Shown in pieces: positions 42,042 to 50,703 of a stretch of 64,000 nucleotides of DNA. The notes under the pieces are model-generated. The model was given only the letters and a program-made list of their open reading frames with translations. It had not been told where the DNA came from and searched no databases. Position 1 is the stretch's first letter. Each line of letters opens with the position of its first letter. The position numbers and the translations under genes are program-made. This DNA is from Pseudomonas sp. MWU16-30317 (GTDB lineage: Bacteria; Pseudomonadota; Gammaproteobacteria; Pseudomonadales; Pseudomonadaceae), in contig NZ_JAIWJA010000010.1 in assembly GCF_020515695.1 (NCBI RefSeq), positions 1-64,000 on the forward strand, read 5' to 3'.

Positions 42042-42566
42042 TCAGCACTCACTCAGCCCATCACGGTAACGAATGGCTAATCCCTTGAGCTGCTGACGCC
42101 AGCTTTCCAGCTCCGCACGATCCAATGCCGGGGCTGCCTCATCGTCATCCAGGCTGATCGCCTGAATCAGCGGCTGCCTGACATCGCCCTTTGGCTTGCG
42201 CGGCGCCTGTGGGGGCAGAAACAGCTTGGAATATTCCGAAATCAGCCGCGCTAACCAGCTCTGTGGCTGCTCCGCCATTTCTACCAGTTCGGCCATTTCG
42301 GGGATCGCGATCGCCGCGAGCACTTCGCGAGTCAGCAACAACTCGGCACGAGGTGCATTGGCCTGAGGCAGACGATAGAAGCCGGCAATCTCATGGCAAA
42401 GCCCGAGCAGCGCGCCATACAGATGGAACAACGCGGCTTCGCGCTCTGCTTGCAGCAGGCCGGGCGCATTGACGGCTGTACCCTGCTCGGCCCTGCCCAA
42501 GGCTTCGAGCGCCAGCCCGGCGAAGAAAATCTTTTGATTGGTACGGGTATAGAGTTCGTGGGCCAT
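42042..42566 (-). CDS. DUF6586 family protein
   Basis: The 174-residue protein is largely helical (MAHELYTRTNQKIFFAGLALEALGRAEQG; then AEREAALFHLYGALLGLCHEIAGFYRL) with an acidic, Gln-rich C-terminus. It is conserved next to topA in Pseudomonas; I recall the DUF6586 name for it. ATG 42566 is preferred because GGAGAG lies 7 nt upstream. Function unknown. Confidence 0.75.
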   Translation of the reverse strand: MAHELYTRTNQKIFFAGLALEALGRAEQGTAVNAPGLLQAEREAALFHLYGALLGLCHEIAGFYRLPQANAPRAELLLTREVLAAIAIPEMAELVEMAEQPQSWLARLISEYSKLFLPPQAPRKPKGDVRQPLIQAISLDDDEAAPALDRAELESWRQQLKGLAIRYRDGLSEC

Positions 42567-42594
42567 TTCGGTACTCTCCATCTTTAAAGGCACA

Positions 42595-42684
42595 TGTAGC
42601 AAGGGGGCTTGCCCCCGATCGCGATCGCCCAACCACCGCAAAGTGAATGATAAATCGCTATCGGGGGCAAGCCCCCTCGCTGCA
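42595..42684. repeat. REPIN downstream of topA
   Basis: TGTAGCAAGGGGGCTTGCCC and the inverted GGGGGCAAGCCCCCTCGCTG surround a 40-bp spacer. Same class as 41652-41738. Confidence 0.88.
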
Positions 42685-42694
42685 GCGGTGATGC

Positions 42695-45304
42695 TTAGCG
42701 CTTGTCTTCGACCTTCCAGGCTGAACCGTCGTAGAAAGCCTTCCAGCCAGTCGGCTTGCCTTCTACCTCGGTCTGCACATATTGCTCCTTGGTCTTGCGG
42801 CTGTAGCGAATCACCGCCGGACGGCCTTCAGGATCTTTCTTCGGCGCGTCGAACAGGAACGCGTACTTGGGATCGATCTCGTCCTTGTGCGGGATAATCT
42901 CCATCACCAGCGGCGCACGAGTCTCGCGGTTTTTCGGGAACTGGCTGGCGGCCAGGAACAACCCCGAGGCGCCGTCACGCAGCACGTAGGTGTCGTTGAC
43001 CTTCTCGCACTTGAGCTCCGGCATCTTCACCGCGTCCATCTTCGGCGGCGCCGCTTCGCCGCTCTTGAGCAGCTTGCGGGTGTTCTTGCATTCGGGGTTG
43101 GTACAGCCGAAGAATTTACCGAAACGGCCGGTCTTCAATTGCATCTCGCTGCCGCACTTGTCGCATTCCAGGCTCGGGCCTTCATAGCCTTTGATGCGAT
43201 AGTTGCCCTCTTCGATCTCGTAGCCAGTGCAATCCGGGTTGTTACCGCAGATGTGCAGCTTGCGCTTCTCGTCGAGCAGGTAAGCGTCCATCGCCGTCGC
43301 ACAGATCGGGCAGCGATGCTTGCCCAGCAGTACGCGGGATTCCGACTCGCCCTCGTCATCGGCAGCGATCTCGTCACCCGGCACCAGATTCACCGTGGCC
43401 TTGCAACGCTCCTTGGGCGGCAGGCTGTAGCCCGAGCAGCCGAGGAACACGCCAGTAGACGCGGTACGAATCATCATCGGCCGACCGCACTCACGGCAGG
43501 CGATGTTGGTCAGGGTCGGCTGGTTGGCGCGCATGCCGCTGTCGGCCGCGCCCGCCACTTCGAGTTTGGTCTTGAAGTCGCCATAGAACTCGTCGAGGAC
43601 ATTCTTCCAGTCACGCTCTCCCTGGGCCACGTCATCGAGGTTCTCTTCCATGCCGGCGGTGAAGCCGTAGTCCATCAGATTGGCGAAGCTTTCCGACAGG
43701 CGCTCGGTGACGATGTCGCCCATCTTTTCGGAGTAGAACCGACGATTATGCAGCGCGACGTAACCACGATCCTGGATGGTACCGATGATCGCGGCGTAGG
43801 TGGACGGACGGCCGATACCGCGTTTTTCCATTTCCTTGACCAGGCTCGCTTCGCTGTAACGCGCCGGCGGCTTGGTGAAGTGCTGGGTCGGATCGAGCGC
43901 TATCAATTTGAGCACTTCGCCCTGGGTCATCTCCGGCAGGACGTCGTCATCACCCGGTTTGGCAATCTGCGGCAGTACGCGGGTATAACCATCGAACTTG
44001 AGGATGCGGCCCTTGGCGCGCAACTCGAAGTCGCCAGCCGCAACACTGACGGTGGTCGACAGATATTGCGCCGGCGGCATCTGGCAGGCCAGGAACTGGC
44101 GCCAGATCAGCTCGTAAAGGCGCTCAGCGTCACGCTCCATGCCGTTAAGCTTCGACGGATGGGTATTCACGTCGGATGGACGAATCGCTTCGTGCGCCTC
44201 TTGTGCGCCCTCCTTGCTGCCATACACCATTGGCGACTCGGGCAAATACTTTTTGCCAAACTCCTGCTCGATGTAATCGCGCGCGGCTGCCACGGCATCG
44301 ACGGACAGGTTGGTGGAGTCGGTACGCATGTAGGTGATGTAGCCCGCTTCATACAAGCGCTGGGCCATCATCATGGTCTTTTTCACGCCGAAGCCGAGGC
44401 GATTGCTCGCCGCCTGCTGCAGCGTGGAGGTGATGAACGGCGCCGAGGGCTTGCTGCTGGTGGGCTTGTCTTCACGCTTGAGCACGCTGTAGGACGAGTC
44501 CTTGAGCTTGGCCAGGGCGGCCATGGCCTGGGCTTCGTTCAGCGGCTTGAAGGCTTCGCCTTTTTCCCGGGCCACGGCGAAGCGAACTTTGGCGTCCTTG
44601 GCGGTACCGAGGTCGGCGTGGATGTCCCAGTACTCTTCAGGGATGAAGGCACGGATTTCCCGCTCGCGCTCCACCACCAGCTTCACGGCCACCGATTGCA
44701 CACGGCCTGCCGACAGACCGCGGGCGATCTTGGCCCACAGCAGCGGTGAAACCATGTAGCCGACCACGCGATCGAGAAAGCGCCGCGCCTGCTGAGCATT
44801 GACGCGATCGATGTCGAGTTCGCCCGGCTTGGAAAACGCTTCCTGAATGGCCTTTTTGGTGATTTCGTTGAACACCACGCGCTTGTAGCGGCTGTCGTCA
44901 CCACCGATGGCTTCGCGCAGGTGCCACGCAATGGCTTCCCCCTCGCGATCCAAGTCGGTTGCGAGATAGATGGTGTCAGCATCCTTGGCCAGGCGGCGCA
45001 ATTCCTCGATGACCTTCTCTTTGCCCGGAAGGATCTCGTACTTGGCTTTCCAGCCGTGTTCGGGATCGACCCCCATGCGAGCGATCAGCGTATTGCGCGC
45101 TTTTTCCTTGGCCGTCAGTACCGGGCCCTCGGCCGCCGCCTTGCCGCGCTTGGCAGCGGGCTCCTTGCTGGCGCTCGCCGAACCGCTGGTGGGCAGGTCT
45201 CGGATATGGCCGATACTCGACTTCACCACGTATTGGTTGCCCAGATACTTGTTGATGGTCTTGGCCTTAGCCGGGGATTCCACAATGACCAGCGATTTGC
45301 CCAT
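42695..45304 (-). CDS. topA: DNA topoisomerase I
   Basis: The 869-residue enzyme relaxes negative supercoils. The Toprim domain opens KSLVIVESPAKAKTINKYLG, with ATDLDREGEAIAWHL. The catalytic Tyr is in GYITYMRTDSTNLS. Three C-terminal zinc-finger modules follow (CRECGRPMM...; CPICATAMD...; CDKCGSEMQ...CTNPEC), then a Lys-rich tail. The length is typical for Pseudomonas. Confidence 0.96.
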   Translation of the reverse strand: MGKSLVIVESPAKAKTINKYLGNQYVVKSSIGHIRDLPTSGSASASKEPAAKRGKAAAEGPVLTAKEKARNTLIARMGVDPEHGWKAKYEILPGKEKVIEELRRLAKDADTIYLATDLDREGEAIAWHLREAIGGDDSRYKRVVFNEITKKAIQEAFSKPGELDIDRVNAQQARRFLDRVVGYMVSPLLWAKIARGLSAGRVQSVAVKLVVEREREIRAFIPEEYWDIHADLGTAKDAKVRFAVAREKGEAFKPLNEAQAMAALAKLKDSSYSVLKREDKPTSSKPSAPFITSTLQQAASNRLGFGVKKTMMMAQRLYEAGYITYMRTDSTNLSVDAVAAARDYIEQEFGKKYLPESPMVYGSKEGAQEAHEAIRPSDVNTHPSKLNGMERDAERLYELIWRQFLACQMPPAQYLSTTVSVAAGDFELRAKGRILKFDGYTRVLPQIAKPGDDDVLPEMTQGEVLKLIALDPTQHFTKPPARYSEASLVKEMEKRGIGRPSTYAAIIGTIQDRGYVALHNRRFYSEKMGDIVTERLSESFANLMDYGFTAGMEENLDDVAQGERDWKNVLDEFYGDFKTKLEVAGAADSGMRANQPTLTNIACRECGRPMMIRTASTGVFLGCSGYSLPPKERCKATVNLVPGDEIAADDEGESESRVLLGKHRCPICATAMDAYLLDEKRKLHICGNNPDCTGYEIEEGNYRIKGYEGPSLECDKCGSEMQLKTGRFGKFFGCTNPECKNTRKLLKSGEAAPPKMDAVKMPELKCEKVNDTYVLRDGASGLFLAASQFPKNRETRAPLVMEIIPHKDEIDPKYAFLFDAPKKDPEGRPAVIRYSRKTKEQYVQTEVEGKPTGWKAFYDGSAWKVEDKR

Positions 45305-45403
45305 GGATCGGAAAATTCCTGAATACAGATAAATGAAAGGCGCGTGGCGCCTGTCGAGGCCCCGCTATATATAGTGGCAAAACCATGAGGTCAAGCGCGA
45401 TAG

Positions 45404-45655
45404 CTAAACGCCACTACCTTTTTCGGTGTCCCAAGGGGTGGTTTCGGCCTGCACCAAAGCAAAGCGTGGGACCTGCTCGCCGTCAACCTCGACAGACTCC
45501 AGAAACATGCTCAGCGGTCGTACCCAGAGGCCGAATTCGCCGTACAGGGCCTGATAGCACACGACTTGCTCTTGCGACTCGGAGTGACGCGCCACTCCGA
45601 AAACACGGTACTGCGGACCTTTGTAATGACGGTAGAGTCCGGGCTGCAACTGCAT
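45404..45655 (-). CDS. DUF1653 domain-containing protein
   Basis: The 83-residue protein is recognised by LQPGLYRHYKGPQYRVFGVARHSESQE and VCYQALYGEFGLWVRPLSMF. DUF1653 is a small widespread fold of unknown function. It lies between topA and fadA in the same orientation. Confidence 0.88.
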   Translation of the reverse strand: MQLQPGLYRHYKGPQYRVFGVARHSESQEQVVCYQALYGEFGLWVRPLSMFLESVEVDGEQVPRFALVQAETTPWDTEKGSGV

Positions 45656-45691
45656 CCTGTGCCTCGCTTGAAAATAAATATGCTGAAAAAC

Positions 45692-45722
45692 AAAAACCGG
45701 GGCACCTGGCCCCGGCTTTCAC
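45692..45722 (-). terminator. Intrinsic terminator of fadBA
   Basis: CCGGGGC-ACCTG-GCCCCGG stem with an A-tract on the left, which is a T-tract for - strand transcripts. It follows the fadA stop by about 10 nt. Confidence 0.85.
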
Positions 45723-45732
45723 ACCGCTGCGA

Positions 45733-46908
45733 TCAGATTCGTTCGAAGACGGTGGTGATGCCCTGGCCCAGACCAATGCACATGGTAGACACCCCGAGGG
45801 TGCCGCCGTTCTGTTTCATCACGTTGAGCAAAGTGCCGGAAATCCGCGCACCGGAGCAGCCAAACGGATGACCCAAAGCAATGGCGCCGCCGTGCAGGTT
45901 AACCTTCTCGTTCATCTTGTCGAGCACTTTCAGATCCTTGAGCACTGGCAGGGCCTGTGCCGCGAAGGCTTCGTTGAGCTCGAAGAAGTCGATGTCGGAG
46001 ATGCTCAGACCCGCGCGCTTGAGGGCTTTCTGGGTCGCTGGCACCGGACCGTAGCCCATGATCGCCGGGTCGACACCCGCGACCGCCATGGAGCGAATCA
46101 CCGCCAGCGGCTGAATGCCCAGGTCCTGAGCGCGCTGGGCCGACATGACGATCATGCACGAGGCACCGTCGGTAATCTGCGAGGACGTACCTGCCGTTAC
46201 CGTACCACCTTTGGGGTTGAACGCCGGCTTGAGAGCCGCAAGGCTTTCAAGGGTGGTGTCGGGACGGATGGTCTCGTCATAGTCGAAGACTTTGAGGAAC
46301 CCGTTTTCGTCATACCCCTGCATCGGGATGATTTCATCCTTGAACTTGCCTTCCAGCGTGGCCTTGTGAGCCAACTGATGGGAGCGCAAGCCGAAAGCGT
46401 CCTGAGCCTCGCGGGTGATGCCGTGCATCTTGCCAAGCATTTCGGCGGTCAAGCCCATCATGCCCGAAGCCTTGGCCGCGTAGAGCGACAGGTGCGGGTT
46501 GGGATCGACGCCATGCATCATGCTGACGTGCCCCATGTGCTCGACGCCGCCGATGACGAAGACATCACCGTTGCCCGTCATGATCGCCTGCGCCGCGGTG
46601 TGCAGCGCGCTCATCGACGAACCGCACAGGCGGCTGACGGTTTGCGCCGCCGATGTGTGCGGGATCGGCGTCATCAGTGAGGCCATGCGGGCGATGTTCC
46701 AGCCCTGCTCCAGGGTCTGGTTGACGCAGCCCCAGATCACGTCCTCGACTTCGTTCGGGTCGACCTTGGGGTTGCGTGCCAGCAACTCGGTGATCAAGTG
46801 CGCCGACATGTCCTCGGCGCGGGTATTGCGGTGCATGCCGCCCTTGGAGCGGCCCATGGGAGTACGACCGAAGTCGACAATCACCACATCTCTTGGATTC
46901 AAGCTCAT
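45733..46908 (-). CDS. fadA: 3-ketoacyl-CoA thiolase FadA
   Basis: The 391-residue thiolase catalyses the last step of beta-oxidation. It shows the acylation-site Cys in VSRLCGSSMSALHTAAQ, NVHGGAIALGHPFGCSGARI-type sequence (NLHGGAIALGHPFG) and the C-terminal CIGLGQG with catalytic Cys. It is second in the fadBA operon, 30 nt after fadB. With FadB it forms an alpha2beta2 complex. Confidence 0.96.
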   Translation of the reverse strand: MSLNPRDVVIVDFGRTPMGRSKGGMHRNTRAEDMSAHLITELLARNPKVDPNEVEDVIWGCVNQTLEQGWNIARMASLMTPIPHTSAAQTVSRLCGSSMSALHTAAQAIMTGNGDVFVIGGVEHMGHVSMMHGVDPNPHLSLYAAKASGMMGLTAEMLGKMHGITREAQDAFGLRSHQLAHKATLEGKFKDEIIPMQGYDENGFLKVFDYDETIRPDTTLESLAALKPAFNPKGGTVTAGTSSQITDGASCMIVMSAQRAQDLGIQPLAVIRSMAVAGVDPAIMGYGPVPATQKALKRAGLSISDIDFFELNEAFAAQALPVLKDLKVLDKMNEKVNLHGGAIALGHPFGCSGARISGTLLNVMKQNGGTLGVSTMCIGLGQGITTVFERI

Positions 46909-46938
46909 AAATTCTATCTCGCTCAGGTGTCGGGCGGC

Positions 46939-49086
46939 TCAGCCGAAGAAACGCTGGCCGTTGCTGGCCATTGCACGCAGTTTTTCGGTGGGTTGGTAAA
47001 GCGGCCCCAGTTCGGCGTACTTGTCAGCCAGGGCGACGAACTCGGCCACGCCGACTGCATCGATATAGCGCAACGCACCGCCACGGAACGGCGGGAAGCC
47101 AATGCCATAGACCAGGCCCATGTCGGCCTCGGCGGCGGTTTCGACGATGCCATCTTCCAGGCAACGCACTGTCTCGAGGCACAGCGGGATCATCATCCAG
47201 TTGATGATGTCCTCGTCGCTGAGCTCGCGCTGTTCATAGATCACGGGTTTGAGTACGTCCAACACCGCCGCATCGAATACCTTCTTCGGCTTGCCGCTCT
47301 TGTCGGTTTCATACGAATAGAAGCCTTTGCCGTTCTTCTGGCCCAGGCGGTTGGCTTCGTACAACACGTCGATGGCGCTGGCGCGCTCGTCCTTCATGCG
47401 GTCAGGGAAGCCTTCGGCCATAACATCACGACCGTGGTGCCCAGTGTCGATACCGACCACGTCCATCAGGTAGGCCGGGCCCATCGGCCAGCCGAACTTC
47501 TCCATGATCTTGTCGATGCGCACGAAGTCGACACCGGCGCTGACCAGACGGGCGAAGCCGCCGAAATACGGGAATAGCACACGGTTGACCAGGAAACCCG
47601 GGCAATCGTTGACGACGATTGGGTTCTTGCCCATTTTCTTCGCGTAGGCAACGGTGGTAGCGACGGCTTCCTCACTGGAATGCTCACCGCGAATGACTTC
47701 CACCAGCGGCATCATGTGCACCGGATTGAAGAAGTGCATGCCGACGAAGTCCTGTGGACGCTTGAGCGCCTTGGCCAGCAAGGTGATGGAGATGGTCGAG
47801 GTATTGGAGGCCAGGATGGTGCCCTCCTTGACCTGCCCTTCGACCTCGGCGAGCACGGCTTGCTTGACCTTGGGGTTCTCCACCACGGCCTCGATGACAA
47901 TGTCGACATGGCCGAAATCGCCATAGGACAGGGTCGGACGAATGGCATTGAGCGCCTCGGCCATTTTCGCCGGGGTCAGGCGGCCTTTTTCGACACGCTT
48001 GCCCAAGAGCTTGGCGGCTTCGGCCAGACCTTGCTCGATACCTTTTTCGTTGATGTCCTTCATCAGGATCGGCGTGCCCTTGAGGGCCGACTGGTAGGCG
48101 ATGCCGCCACCCATGATGCCGGCGCCGAGCACGGCGGCCTGGGACACGTTACGAGCGACCTTGTCGTAGGCCTTGGCTTTGCGCTTGAGCTCCTGATCGT
48201 TGAGGAACAGGCCGATCAGGCTCTCGGCAGCCGAGGTCTTGGCCAGTTTCACGAAACCCGCAGCTTCGACTTCGATGGCCTTGTCGCGACCGAAGTTGGC
48301 GGCTTTCTGGATGGTCTTGATGGCTTCGACCGGCGCCGGGTAGTTCGGGCCGGCCTGACCCGCAACGAAGCCCTTGGCAGTCTCGAAGGCCATCATCTGT
48401 TCGATAGCGTTGAGCTTGATCTTTTCCAGCTTGGGCTGACGCTTGGCCTTGTGATCGAACTCGCCACTGATGGCGCGGCCGAGCAGGTCCAGCGCAGCCT
48501 CGCGCAGTTTCTGCGGGACCACGACGGCGTCGACGGCACCAACTTTCAAGGCGTCATCGGCACGGTTTTCCTTGCCCGAGGCGATCCACTCGATGGCGTT
48601 GTCGACACCGATCACACGTGGCAGACGTACAGTGCCGCCAAAGCCAGGGTAGATGCCGAGCTTGACTTCGGGCAGGCCGATCTTGGCCTCGCTGGACATC
48701 ACTCGGTAATCCGCTGCCAAGGCGATTTCCAGGCCGCCACCCAAGGCGATGCCGTTGATAGCGACCACAGTCGGCACGGTGAGGTCTTCGAAATCGCTGA
48801 AGATCCGGTTGACTTCGAGGTTGCCGGCGAGCAGTTCGGCGTCCGGCAGTTTGAAGTTGTCAACGAACTCGGTGATGTCGGCACCGACGATGAACACGTC
48901 CTTGCCGCTACTGACGAGCACGCCTTTGACCGAGGCATCGGCCTTTATGGCCTCGATGGCCTGGCGCAGCTCGCTCAGGGTCAGACGGTTGAATTTGTTG
49001 ACGGACTCGCCCTTGAGGTCGAACTTGAGTTCGACGATGCCGCTTTCAAGAGCCGTAACCGTGATGGCTTTACCTTCGTAAATCAT
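46939..49086 (-). CDS. fadB: Fatty-acid oxidation complex alpha subunit FadB
   Basis: The 715-residue multifunctional protein has an N-terminal enoyl-CoA hydratase/isomerase (GADITEF; INGIALGGGLEIALAADYRV). A C-terminal 3-hydroxyacyl-CoA dehydrogenase has the NAD motif AVLGAGIMGGGIA and GMHFFNPVHMMPLVEVIRG. I chose ATG 49086 because it starts the conserved MIYEGKAI and has GGAG 8 nt upstream. PsrA is the expected regulator. Confidence 0.96.
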   Translation of the reverse strand: MIYEGKAITVTALESGIVELKFDLKGESVNKFNRLTLSELRQAIEAIKADASVKGVLVSSGKDVFIVGADITEFVDNFKLPDAELLAGNLEVNRIFSDFEDLTVPTVVAINGIALGGGLEIALAADYRVMSSEAKIGLPEVKLGIYPGFGGTVRLPRVIGVDNAIEWIASGKENRADDALKVGAVDAVVVPQKLREAALDLLGRAISGEFDHKAKRQPKLEKIKLNAIEQMMAFETAKGFVAGQAGPNYPAPVEAIKTIQKAANFGRDKAIEVEAAGFVKLAKTSAAESLIGLFLNDQELKRKAKAYDKVARNVSQAAVLGAGIMGGGIAYQSALKGTPILMKDINEKGIEQGLAEAAKLLGKRVEKGRLTPAKMAEALNAIRPTLSYGDFGHVDIVIEAVVENPKVKQAVLAEVEGQVKEGTILASNTSTISITLLAKALKRPQDFVGMHFFNPVHMMPLVEVIRGEHSSEEAVATTVAYAKKMGKNPIVVNDCPGFLVNRVLFPYFGGFARLVSAGVDFVRIDKIMEKFGWPMGPAYLMDVVGIDTGHHGRDVMAEGFPDRMKDERASAIDVLYEANRLGQKNGKGFYSYETDKSGKPKKVFDAAVLDVLKPVIYEQRELSDEDIINWMMIPLCLETVRCLEDGIVETAAEADMGLVYGIGFPPFRGGALRYIDAVGVAEFVALADKYAELGPLYQPTEKLRAMASNGQRFFG

Positions 49087-49223
49087 CAACTGATCTCCAG
49101 GATAGGGGAGCTGAACGGTACACGCCGAGCGCGGACTGCTGGCTTGCCGAGGCGATGAAGCCTTGGCACGAACCCGCATCTGCATCACCCGTCGGCGCTT
49201 ATTGTAGGGATTGTGTAGAACGT

Positions 49224-49260
49224 CGTTTGCTGGCAAACGCTCAATTCATACGCCCGTTTG
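49224..49260. promoter_or_regulatory. Palindromic elements upstream of fadB
   Basis: CGTTTG-CTGG-CAAACG (49224-49239) is a perfect dyad, and a further GTTTG stands at 49256-49260. The half-sites resemble PsrA half-boxes, but the first pair is in reversed order and the other spacing is 17 bp, so it is not a canonical PsrA box. A fatty-acid-responsive operator is likely all the same. Confidence 0.45.
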
Positions 49261-49399
49261 ATTGGGGTACGCACACCTTCACGGAAATTCGCCCGATTGT
49301 CAATCGGACTAAACGTGCGGCATCTGCCCGACTTGACGGTCACTTTTTGAACGGCATACAGCGCCAACCGCACCACCGGTGGACGGTGCGTACAGACAT

Positions 49400-49566
49400 A
49401 CAATAGCAGGCCGGGATGACAGGTTGGCCGCGAACAACCCGCAGGAAAAATTGCTAGCGATGATCGAAATAGGCGAGATTTTTATTTTTCACAGGCGTAT
49501 CATCGCCTCCATCGAATTACCGGCCTGCCTGGCCACACCCAGCCCGACGCTTGCTATCGGGCTTTT
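49400..49566 (+). ncRNA. Candidate small RNA ending in an intrinsic terminator
   Basis: AGCCCGA (49540-49546) and TCGGGCT (49556-49562) form a stem followed by TTTTT, an intrinsic terminator on the + strand. Both neighbouring genes (fadB, 49605-50042) are on the - strand, so it ends no known gene. A TACAAT hexamer at 49399-49404 could be a -10 element. The inferred transcript of about 150 nt contains a second hairpin, AGGCG-TATCAT-CGCCT. The rest of 49087-49604 shows no gene. Confidence 0.45.
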
Positions 49567-49604
49567 TATTGCCTGCGATTTGCCACTTCCCGCTCCCACT
49601 GCGA

Positions 49605-50042
49605 TCACGCGAGCGCTTCAAGCACCTTAGCAATGTCTTGAAGCACTTCTTCTTCGCCCTTCTCGCCCCAGTACAACGACAGCAGTTGCGGCCCTGCTTC
49701 TATCTTGAACACGTTGCCCGGCAGCCGCGCGAATAGCGCCTGCAGGTGCGGTTCCTGCAAGGGCTCGCGCCATTGATTGAGCCATTGGCCGGGCGTGCTT
49801 TGCCAATAGGCCCACTGGTCCGTCCGGCCCTGGCGACGCGGCCGATGGTACTGCGCACAGGGATCTGGCGCCGGCTGGCCCAGCCAGTGTGGCCATTGCA
49901 CAGGCGTCAGTTGCATTGCCAGGCCCATACGCCGCGCGGCCATGCGCAAGCTCATCTTGCCGCTCTGATTACGGCTCGGCCGCAGCCAGGCCAGCGGACT
50001 TAAAATCAGCGCAAGGATTGACAGCACTATCCAGACCGTCAT
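49605..50042 (-). CDS. Hypothetical protein with N-terminal membrane anchor
   Basis: The 145-residue protein starts with one hydrophobic segment (MTVWIVLSILALILSPLAWL) followed by a basic, Trp-rich cytoplasmic or periplasmic domain (QLTPVQWPHWLGQPAP; YWQSTPGQWLNQW) and an acidic end. It is a conserved Pseudomonas protein of unknown function. ATG 50042 is chosen; a GTG at 50057 is alternative. Confidence 0.75.
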   Translation of the reverse strand: MTVWIVLSILALILSPLAWLRPSRNQSGKMSLRMAARRMGLAMQLTPVQWPHWLGQPAPDPCAQYHRPRRQGRTDQWAYWQSTPGQWLNQWREPLQEPHLQALFARLPGNVFKIEAGPQLLSLYWGEKGEEEVLQDIAKVLEALA

Positions 50043-50151
50043 ATGAGTAGCCCCCACAAAGCGTTGTGAAATGAGTAGCTTGGCGGTGTTTTGACCCGCT
50101 CGGCTGGAAACCGGCCATACTTAGGCCAATAGAATCGTCTGGAGTGCTCTC

Positions 50152-50607
50152 ATGTCCTACCAACATATTCTGGTCGCCGTGGACCTGACCGAGGAATGCG
50201 ACCCGGTCATCAAGCGCGCCCGGGATCTCGCCGGGTTGTCCCAGGCCAAGCTGTCCCTGGTACATATCGTCGAACCCATGGCCATGGCGTTCGGTGGCGA
50301 CGTGCCGATGGACCTCTCGCAACTGCAACAGCAGCAGTTCGACCAGGCCAAGGAGCGCCTGGAACGGCTGATTACCAAGTATCCGGAACTGACCAAGGAA
50401 AACTCGCACCTGACCTATGGTCAGCCGCGACAGGAAATCCATGGCCTGGCCAAGGAACAGAACTGCGACTTGATCGTCGTGGGCAGCCACGGCCGCCATG
50501 GCCTGGCATTGCTGCTGGGGTCGACGGCCAATGACATCCTGCATGGCGCGTCGTGCGACGTGCTTGCCGTGCGCCTGGTAAAAGACAAGCCCACCGAAAA
50601 AGCCTGA
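50152..50607 (+). CDS. Universal stress protein UspA family
   Basis: The 151-residue protein has the Usp fold: MSYQHILVAVDLTEECDPVIKRA at the N-terminus and the ATP-binding loop VVGSHGRHGLALLLGSTANDILHGASCDVLAVR near the C-terminus (G-2x-G-9x-G(S/T)). It is probably ATP-binding and induced by stress. It is monocistronic and followed by a REP. Confidence 0.92.
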   Translation: MSYQHILVAVDLTEECDPVIKRARDLAGLSQAKLSLVHIVEPMAMAFGGDVPMDLSQLQQQQFDQAKERLERLITKYPELTKENSHLTYGQPRQEIHGLAKEQNCDLIVVGSHGRHGLALLLGSTANDILHGASCDVLAVRLVKDKPTEKA

Positions 50608-50616
50608 TCAAATGCC

Positions 50617-50686
50617 TGTTGTGGGAGCGGCCTCTGCTCGCGAAGCTTGGATCTGAAGAGCTTCGCGGGCCGAGCCCGCTCCCGCC
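50617..50686. repeat. REP doublet after the usp gene
   Basis: TGTGGGAGCGGCCTCTGCTC and the inverted GGGCCGAGCCCGCTCCCG pair to a long hairpin around a short centre, with CGCGAAGC/GCTTCGCG in the middle. Confidence 0.8.
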
Positions 50687-50703
50687 GAGCGCGGACGCAA
50701 GTC

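Noticed and set aside
42782..44749. 655-codon ORF antisense to topA
   Set aside because: Low-complexity His/Arg/Leu/Ala-rich translation typical of shadow frames; topA is certain.
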